A DNA stretch of 26,858 bases, taken from NCBI GenBank assembly GCA_003508005.1, contig DNUE01000094.1:17924-44781 (forward strand), read 5' to 3'. The notes below the pieces were generated by a model. That model had not been told where the DNA came from and made no database searches. It saw nothing but the letters and a program-made list of their open reading frames with translations. How positions within the stretch are numbered: the stretch's first letter is position 1; every line of letters begins with the position of its first letter. This document shows positions 8,212 to 14,136 of this stretch, piece after piece. The translations under genes were made by a program, and so were the position numbers. The stretch comes from Desulfobulbaceae bacterium (GTDB taxonomy: Bacteria; Desulfobacterota; Desulfobulbia; Desulfobulbales; Desulfobulbaceae).

Positions 8212-8907
8212 GTGAATATTTCCCTTGTCGAGATGATGATGAATGCCGGCCTCATGGTTAAGGCCGTTATGCTGGCGCTTTTGATTTTTTCAGTTGGCTC
8301 CTGGAGCATCATTATTATGAAGCTTCTCCTGTTCAGGAAATTGAAGGCGAGTTCCGATGAGTTTCTTGACCGCTTCTGGGAGAGCAAGACCCTGAACGAG
8401 GCCTATGATTCGGCCAGGGAATACACGAACAGCCCGGAGGCCGCAGTCTTTGTTTCCGGGTTCCACGAGTTGAAGAAAATCAGTATGGCCCGGGAGGGGC
8501 AGGACAAGGAAAACGATTCCCTGGAAATGCAGCTGGCCACCCTGGACAATGTCAAGCGGGCCATGCGCAAGGCCCAGCTCATGGAACTGGACCGGATGAG
8601 CAGATGGCTTCCCTTTCTGGCGACCACCGGCAGCGCCACCCCCTTTATTGGCCTGTTCGGGACGGTCTGGGGCATCATGACCTCCTTTCATGATATCGGC
8701 ATGCGGGGCTCCGCCTCCCTGGCTGTCGTTGCTCCCGGTATTTCCGAGGCGCTGGTTGCCACCGCGGCAGGTTTGGCGGTTGCCATCCCCGCGGTTATCT
8801 TTTATAATTTTTATATCAATAAAGTTGGCAGGCTCGAGTCCGAAATCGAGCATTTTGCCACGGATTTTCTCAATCTCATCGAACGTGATTTTTTGACCAG
8901 AGCGTAA
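8212..8907 (+). CDS. tolQ: TolQ, proton-channel subunit of the Tol system
   Basis: TolQ is an inner-membrane protein of the MotA/TolQ/ExbB family, 231 aa. With TolR it forms the proton-driven motor that energises TolA and keeps the outer membrane attached during division. The first membrane segment lies at about residues 15-38. The conserved family block is FIGLFGTVWGIMTSFHDIG (about residues 145-163), and the third segment, with ATAAGLAVAIPAVIFYNF, follows. The start is GTG at 8212 with AAGGA nine bases upstream. ExbB is an alternative name, but the following tolR, tolA-like, tolB and cpoB genes identify it as TolQ. Confidence 0.93.
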   Translation: MNISLVEMMMNAGLMVKAVMLALLIFSVGSWSIIIMKLLLFRKLKASSDEFLDRFWESKTLNEAYDSAREYTNSPEAAVFVSGFHELKKISMAREGQDKENDSLEMQLATLDNVKRAMRKAQLMELDRMSRWLPFLATTGSATPFIGLFGTVWGIMTSFHDIGMRGSASLAVVAPGISEALVATAAGLAVAIPAVIFYNFYINKVGRLESEIEHFATDFLNLIERDFLTRA

Positions 8908-8927
8908 GGGGTTAAGGGGACTGAGAC

Positions 8928-9353
8928 ATGGGGATAGGCTCGACGAACGGCGGCCGCCGCCGGGGATTGGTGGCGGAGATCAACGTGACGCCGCTGGTGG
9001 ACGTGATGCTGGTGCTGCTGATCATATTCATGGTCACCGCGCCGATGATGACCCAGGGCCTGGAAGTCGAATTGCCGGAGACCACGGCCAAGTCCTTGCG
9101 CCAGGATGAGGAGCCCCTGGTGGTGACCCTGAACAAGGAGGGCGAGATTTCGCTCGGCAAGATCAAAGTGAACAATGTTCAACTCCGGGAGCAACTCGGC
9201 GGCATGGGCGAGGAGGAGAAAAAGCGGCCGATCTACCTCCATGCCGACAAGAGTGTTCCCTACGGCAGCGTGGTGAACGTGATGGCCGATATCAAGCAGG
9301 CAGGTTTTGAAAAGCTGGGGATGGTAACCCAGCCCGAGGAAGAGAAGAAGTAG
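8928..9353 (+). CDS. tolR: TolR, Tol motor subunit
   Basis: This is a 141-aa ExbD/TolR family protein. It has a single membrane segment near the N-terminus (VDVMLVLLIIFMVTAPM, about residues 24-40) preceded by EINVTPLVDVMLVLL. The Asp of VDVMLVLL is the conserved protonatable residue of the channel. The rest is the periplasmic domain. The gene follows tolQ by 20 bp with an AAGGGG ribosome site before the ATG. It acts together with TolQ to energise the TolA-like protein encoded next. Confidence 0.93.
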   Translation: MGIGSTNGGRRRGLVAEINVTPLVDVMLVLLIIFMVTAPMMTQGLEVELPETTAKSLRQDEEPLVVTLNKEGEISLGKIKVNNVQLREQLGGMGEEEKKRPIYLHADKSVPYGSVVNVMADIKQAGFEKLGMVTQPEEEKK

Positions 9354-9358
9354 GAGGC

Positions 9359-10267
9359 GTGGCACTGAACGGGATACCTTTCAGCGCCGGGGATTTTTTC
9401 CTGCGGCAGCGGGATGCCGAGCAGGGCTGGCAGCGCCCGCTGGGGATTGCGGTGGCCCTGCATATCCTCGCCTTAACCCTTTCCGTCACCCTGCCGATGT
9501 GGCTCCACCACAGACCTCTTCTCGACAATGTGGTGACGGTCAGTCTGGTATCCCTGCCGGATCCGGGTCAGGAGGCCCAGCAGTCTGCAGTGCCGCCAGC
9601 TGAGGAGGCAGCGCCCCCAGAGCCGGCGCCGGCACCAGAACCTCCGCCCAGGCTGGAGCCGGTCAAGCCGAAGATCCAGGTGCCGGTGCCGCCGCAGGTG
9701 GTGAAGGAGGAGCCGGTGGAAGTCAAGCCGGTTTCCCTGCAGCCGCTGAAGAAAAAAAAGAAATTGGCGGACGAAAAAGTGATCGTCCAGGAACAGAAGG
9801 AGCAGCAGCGGCTGAAGGAAATTGCCCAGGCAAAGCTGGAGGAGAAGAACGCCCAGCGGGAAGCGGAGTTGGCGCGCGCAGCTCTGGCTGACATGATCAA
9901 GGCTCGGGGAGCGAAGAATTCGGCATCTTCGTCCACCAGTAGGAATTCCGCCCGGCAGGGGGTGAGCAATATCGTCTCCCAGCAGTATCTGATGACGGTG
10001 GGGGCACATATGCAGCAGTACTGGATTCTGCCGGAGATGCGCCAGTGGGATCCCAAATTGGAGGCGGTGGTCGTGCTGACCATCCGTCGGGACGGGACCG
10101 TGGCAAAAGTAACGGTTGAACAGGGATCGGCGGACCGCTATTTTGATGAGTTCGTGATGAAGACCATTGACAGCGCCTCGCCCATGCCGCCCTTTCCCAA
10201 ACTGATGAGCGAGAATTCCATCGAGGTCGGCTTCAGGTTCCGGCCCAACGAGGAAGTAAGCTGGTGA
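9359..10267 (+). CDS. tolA: TolA/TonB-like periplasm-spanning protein
   Basis: This 302-aa protein has a cytoplasmic N-terminus, one membrane helix (about residues 28-48), a long Pro/Glu/Lys-rich and then charged helical region (about 75-185), and a C-terminal TolA/TonB-type domain (about 205-300, with LTIRRDGTV and SASPMPPFP). It would link the TolQR motor to TolB or outer-membrane partners. The start is uncertain. The GTG at 9359 is only one base from the AGGAGG that overlaps the tolR stop, while an in-frame CTG at 9365 has ideal 7-base spacing. The context names it TolA; the proline-rich stretch is more TonB-like, so TonB is the alternative. Confidence 0.85.
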   Translation: MALNGIPFSAGDFFLRQRDAEQGWQRPLGIAVALHILALTLSVTLPMWLHHRPLLDNVVTVSLVSLPDPGQEAQQSAVPPAEEAAPPEPAPAPEPPPRLEPVKPKIQVPVPPQVVKEEPVEVKPVSLQPLKKKKKLADEKVIVQEQKEQQRLKEIAQAKLEEKNAQREAELARAALADMIKARGAKNSASSSTSRNSARQGVSNIVSQQYLMTVGAHMQQYWILPEMRQWDPKLEAVVVLTIRRDGTVAKVTVEQGSADRYFDEFVMKTIDSASPMPPFPKLMSENSIEVGFRFRPNEEVSW

Positions 10268-10469
10268 AATTGTGATAGCGTCGCAAAATCAGCCCAATTG
10301 GTGTACATTCCCGGTGCTTTTGTCGGTGCAGAGTGCCTGTGAGGGCCGCATTCTGCAAAATAAATATGTGCCTTGTCTCGATGGGTGCTGAGCCATCACC
10401 CTTGATGTATTGTTGCGAAACCAACATAACCAACTGAAAATGATTTTGCTGGAGAAAGGTATTCTTATT
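10268..10469 (+). promoter_or_regulatory. Spacer before tolB with two hairpins
   Basis: This is the only long gap inside the tol cluster. It contains a hairpin with 10-base arms, TGCAGAGTGC and GCATTCTGCA (10327-10357, one G-T pair), and a second with GATGG/CCATC arms near 10379-10399. Neither is followed by a T-run, so they do not look like standard terminators. They could mark mRNA processing or attenuation between tolA and tolB. Confidence 0.3.
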
Positions 10470-11759
10470 ATGAATAACATGCGCATACTAATCGCTATTG
10501 TTTTGCTGGCCTTCTGCATCGCCATAGTCCCGGCCCGGGCAGAACGGGTCTATCTCGATATCACCGCCCAAGACGTGCGCAAGGTAGTGGTGGCCGTGCC
10601 CTGGTTTTCCAGTCCATCGGCACCGGCCGGTGATGAGAAAGAGGGGAAGCCCATGGCCGATCTCCTGTCGCAGGGGCTTGCATTTCACGGGTTCATCCAG
10701 GTCGTTGATTCGCAGAAGTACGGCGGCCGCAATGATGCCGACTGGAAGGCCCTGGGGGTCGATTATGTGGTCATGAGCAAGTTCGAGACCGCGGGCTCGG
10801 GGATGACGATTGAAGGCCGCCTCCTTGACGTGCGGGAAGACAAGATGATGGCCGGCCGCAGATACCGGGGCGAGAGCAAGCAGAGTGAGGACATGGTGCT
10901 GCGGCTGTGCGACAGCATGATCGAAGAGTTTACCGGCACGCCTGGTATCAGCCGCTCAAGAGTTGCCTATGTTTCAGACGGCACCGGCAGAAAGGAAGTG
11001 TATGTAGCGGATGCGCTGGGCCGAGGACACCGGCAGGTCACCAAGCACCAGCACCTGGTGGTTTCCCCCCGTTTCTCTCCGGACGGCAACTACCTGGCCT
11101 ACTCTTCCTATCATACCGGCAACCAGAATCTCTATCTCACCGATTTGCGGCAGAGCAAGGTGACCAATGCCGTTTCCCGGCGCAAGGGGATGAACTTGGC
11201 TCCTGCCTGGTCTCCGGACGGCAAGACCATGATCGTCACCCTCAGCAAGGACGGCAGCCCGGACCTCTATCTGATCGACCGGGAGGGGCAAGTCAAGGAA
11301 CGTCTTACCTCCGGGGCAGCCATCAATGTTTCCGCCTCCTGGTCGCCGGACGGTAATTCCATCGTCTTTGTTTCGGATCGCAGCGGCACGCCGCAGGTGT
11401 ATCTCATGGACCTGAAGAGCCGCAATGCTCAGCGCCTAACCTTTGAGGGCAAGGAAAATTCCGAACCGACCTGGTCGCCGAAGGGCGACCTGATCGCCTT
11501 CTCCAGTCTGAGAAATGGTCAGTATCATATTTATACCATGAATCCAGCCAATCCCAAATCGGTTCAGCAGGTTTCCTCCGGCTGGGGTGATTGTGAAGCG
11601 CCGACCTGGTCGCCGGACGGCAAACAGATCGCTTTTTCCCGGCGGGGACAGGGCAAGAAGCAGATCTGGGTCATGTTGAAGGACGGCCGGGAGATGCGGC
11701 TGCTCTACAATGTGAAGGGGAATCAGTCTTATCCCCAGTGGACCAAAGCAGTGGATTAG
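10470..11759 (+). CDS. tolB: TolB, periplasmic beta-propeller of the Tol system
   Basis: TolB is the soluble periplasmic partner of the Tol motor and, in other bacteria, of Pal. The protein has 429 residues. A signal peptide ends at about ARA-ER (residues 22-24). An N-terminal TolB domain carries the line DISAQDVRKV-like DITAQDVRKV and the product-specific YVVMSKFE region. Five PD40/WD40-like repeats follow, each with a W/FSPDGxxxxF core: RFSPDGNYLAY, AWSPDGKTMIV, SWSPDGNSIVF, TWSPKGDLIAF and TWSPDGKQIAF. The ATG at 10470 is preceded by GGAGAAAGG; an ATG at 10479 is also possible. A longer frame from 10410 would spoil the signal peptide. Confidence 0.94.
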   Translation: MNNMRILIAIVLLAFCIAIVPARAERVYLDITAQDVRKVVVAVPWFSSPSAPAGDEKEGKPMADLLSQGLAFHGFIQVVDSQKYGGRNDADWKALGVDYVVMSKFETAGSGMTIEGRLLDVREDKMMAGRRYRGESKQSEDMVLRLCDSMIEEFTGTPGISRSRVAYVSDGTGRKEVYVADALGRGHRQVTKHQHLVVSPRFSPDGNYLAYSSYHTGNQNLYLTDLRQSKVTNAVSRRKGMNLAPAWSPDGKTMIVTLSKDGSPDLYLIDREGQVKERLTSGAAINVSASWSPDGNSIVFVSDRSGTPQVYLMDLKSRNAQRLTFEGKENSEPTWSPKGDLIAFSSLRNGQYHIYTMNPANPKSVQQVSSGWGDCEAPTWSPDGKQIAFSRRGQGKKQIWVMLKDGREMRLLYNVKGNQSYPQWTKAVD

Positions 11760-11841
11760 GATTGATTTTTCCTCGCGAAGCATTTGCCAAGTATGTGCCA
11801 AGCAAGTGGTCAAATATTGTTATCTCTATGAGGGAGCACTA

Positions 11842-12876
11842 ATGAAACACATAAGAAATCTGGCTGTTGCGGGTTGTACGGTTTTGCTGCTCTGCCAATG
11901 CGCGTCAAAGGATGAGATCAGGGACCTGAAGTATCAGGTCAGGGCAGTCAACCAGAAGGTGGAAGACGTGCGCGGCACTGAGGTCGATCAGGTGCAGAAG
12001 CGCCAGGCCAGTTCCGCAAGTCGTCTGGACGAGATGGAAAACAGTATTGCCCAGATGCGGGCCCTGCTGGAGGAAAAATCGCACCAGGAAGGACAGATCC
12101 GCGAGCAGACCAAGGAAAACGTGACCGGCTTGCAGGCATCCTTCGAGAACCGGATCAAGGCCCTGGAAGAGAGGGTGAGTCAGTTGGAAGCGAACCTTGA
12201 CAAGATTGGAGAGGCCCGTATCCAGGATGCAGAAACACGTGCCCGGGAAGCGGCCAAAAGGGCAGAAGAGGCGCGGAAGCGCAGCATGGCTGCCGGCGGC
12301 GGGGCCGAGGGTCAGGTTAGCCTCCTGCCCGAACGACGCAAGGTGAAGATGGACCCAACGAAAAAGGCGGAAGTCGCAACGCCGGCGACGCAGGAAGCTG
12401 CAGTGCCCTCAGCGGTGGCGCCGGTCGTGAGCCCTCCGGTGGAGACTCCTGCCGCCCCGGCTGCGGCGCCTGCTGGCGCGGCCACTCCTGCTGCGGCCAG
12501 TGCCGCGGGCAGCGATATGTTCAACAAGGCCCTGAGCATGTACAAGGCCCAGCAGTATAACGATGCCTACAAGGCCTTCGAGCAGGTTCTGGCCCGGAAT
12601 CCCAGGGGGAACGAGGCGGCAGAGACCCTTTTCTACATGGGTGAGTCGCTGTTCGCCCGGGGCGAGTATGACCTGGCCATTCTCGATTATCAGAAGGTGA
12701 TTTCCAACCATGCCGATCACCCCCGGACCCCGACCGCCTTGCTCAAACAGGGCATGTCCTTTGAGAAGCTGACGGATCACGAGACCGCCAAGATCATCTA
12801 TAAGAAACTGATCGCCGAGCATCCGCAGAGTGCCGAGGCCTCAACCGCGGAGCAGCAGCTGGCCGCCCTGCAGTAG
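11842..12876 (+). CDS. cpoB: CpoB/YbgF, Tol-associated coiled-coil TPR protein
   Basis: This 344-aa envelope protein is usually the last gene of the tol-pal cluster; it coordinates peptidoglycan synthesis with outer-membrane constriction. After an N-terminal export signal comes a long coiled coil (about residues 24-150), then a low-complexity Ala/Pro/Thr linker (about 180-225), then three TPR-like repeats (about 230-340; ALSMYKAQQYNDAYKAFEQVL and following). The signal is odd: LLLCQC gives no standard lipobox at Cys18 or Cys20, and VAGC12 fits a lipobox but leaves a very short signal. The ATG at 11842 has GAGGGAG upstream. It follows tolB directly, with no pal between. Confidence 0.88.
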   Translation: MKHIRNLAVAGCTVLLLCQCASKDEIRDLKYQVRAVNQKVEDVRGTEVDQVQKRQASSASRLDEMENSIAQMRALLEEKSHQEGQIREQTKENVTGLQASFENRIKALEERVSQLEANLDKIGEARIQDAETRAREAAKRAEEARKRSMAAGGGAEGQVSLLPERRKVKMDPTKKAEVATPATQEAAVPSAVAPVVSPPVETPAAPAAAPAGAATPAAASAAGSDMFNKALSMYKAQQYNDAYKAFEQVLARNPRGNEAAETLFYMGESLFARGEYDLAILDYQKVISNHADHPRTPTALLKQGMSFEKLTDHETAKIIYKKLIAEHPQSAEASTAEQQLAALQ

Positions 12877-12895
12877 AAAGCCGGCGCGCGACCAG

Positions 12896-13684
12896 ATGGT
12901 GGGCGGAATACGGCTGGATGCGCTGCTCCTAGAGCGGCATCTGGCGACAGAGATTGGGACAGCGCGGGCCTTGATTGGCAGCGGCAGGGTGGAGGTCAAC
13001 GGCAGGCTCGCCGACAAAGCGGGCAGCCAGTATGCGCCGGACTGTCAGATTCGCCTCCGCGAGGGCAGGCGCTATGTGAGCAGAGGGGGCGACAAGCTGG
13101 CTGCCGGACTTGCATCATTCCAGGTGGATCCTGCGGGCATGGTCTGCGCGGATATCGGCTGCTCCACCGGCGGATTTACTGACTGTCTGCTGCAGCACGG
13201 AGCTGGCCGGGTTTACTGCGTGGATGTCGGCTACGGGGTCCTGGACTGGCGGCTGCGAAAGGACAGCCGGGTTGTGGTGCTGGAACGGACCAATGCCCGC
13301 TACCTGACCAGGGAACAGATTCCCGAGCCTATTGACCTGGCAGTCATCGATGCCTCGTTTATTTCGCTGGATCTTCTGTTGCCGCCGGTGCGCCGTCTTT
13401 TTGCCGGCGCGGCCTCCATAATCGCCCTGGTCAAGCCCCAGTTTGAACTGCCCCGTGACAAGGTGGCCCGGGGCGGAGTGGTGCGGGAAGATTACCTGCA
13501 CCAACTGGCGCTGTCGCAGGTTCGTGCATATGCTGGGGCCGCTGGCCTCGACTGCCGGGGTATAGTTACCTCGCCGGTCAGGGGGGCCAAGGGCAATACG
13601 GAGTTTCTGATGCACCTGGTTGCCGCGGAAGAACAGCAGAGCAAACTACTTGCACAAAGTGATATGATAAGGAGAACGCTATGA
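12896..13684 (+). CDS. tlyA: TlyA family rRNA 2'-O-methyltransferase
   Basis: This is a TlyA/RrmJ-type protein of 262 residues, known to methylate cytidines of 16S and 23S rRNA (ribose 2'-O) in other bacteria. An S4 RNA-binding domain covers about residues 4-65 (RLDALLLERHLA, GRVEVNG). It is followed by an FtsJ-like Rossmann methyltransferase with the SAM motif DIGCSTGGFTD (about 84-94) and the conserved KPQFE and GNTEFL segments. The ATG at 12896 has a poor ribosome site. The stop overlaps the start of the SH3 gene (ATGA at 13681-13684). Confidence 0.93.
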   Translation: MVGGIRLDALLLERHLATEIGTARALIGSGRVEVNGRLADKAGSQYAPDCQIRLREGRRYVSRGGDKLAAGLASFQVDPAGMVCADIGCSTGGFTDCLLQHGAGRVYCVDVGYGVLDWRLRKDSRVVVLERTNARYLTREQIPEPIDLAVIDASFISLDLLLPPVRRLFAGAASIIALVKPQFELPRDKVARGGVVREDYLHQLALSQVRAYAGAAGLDCRGIVTSPVRGAKGNTEFLMHLVAAEEQQSKLLAQSDMIRRTL

Positions 13685-14136
13685 GAATGCACAAAGGAAA
13701 GTTATGGGCAGGTCTGGCTGCGCTGGCAGTCTCCTCGTTGCTGGCGGTAACCTCGGGTCTGGCCGCAGAGTATGTCAGCATCAGCAAGGACGGGATCAAT
13801 CTCCGTTCAGGCCCGGACACTAAATACGCCAGCCTCTACGAACTGCCGGCGGGATATCCCCTCCAGATCTTGGAAAAAAAGGGAGAATGGCTCAAGGTCA
13901 AGGATTACGAGAACGACCAGGGCTGGGTCTTTGCCTCGCTGGTGACCAAGGATCAGTATGTGATCGTCGTTGTCAACGAGGGCAATGCCCGTTCCGGACC
14001 CGGTGCCGAATTCAGCAAGGTGGGCAGCGTGGTCAAGGATGTCATTTTGAAAAAGGTAACCCAGAAGGGAGAATGGATCCAGTTCGAGCACCCGCAGCTC
14101 AAGGGCTGGATTCACAAGAAGCTCGTCTGGCCGTGA
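13681..14136 (+). CDS. Secreted protein with two bacterial SH3 domains
   Basis: The product has 151 residues with a signal peptide (about residues 1-29, LAVTSGLAA-EY). Two SH3b-type repeats follow: one from about residue 35 (INLRSGPDTKYASLYEL ... GEWLKVKDYENDQGWV) and one from about 95 (GNARSGPGAEFSKVGSV ... GEWIQFEH). Such domains often bind peptidoglycan or cell-wall ligands in the periplasm; no catalytic domain is attached. GATAAGGAGAAC gives a good ribosome site. It is coupled to tlyA by a 4-bp overlap, and its 3' end overlaps the convergent helicase gene by 25 bp. The specific role is unknown. Confidence 0.88.
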   Translation: MRMHKGKLWAGLAALAVSSLLAVTSGLAAEYVSISKDGINLRSGPDTKYASLYELPAGYPLQILEKKGEWLKVKDYENDQGWVFASLVTKDQYVIVVVNEGNARSGPGAEFSKVGSVVKDVILKKVTQKGEWIQFEHPQLKGWIHKKLVWP

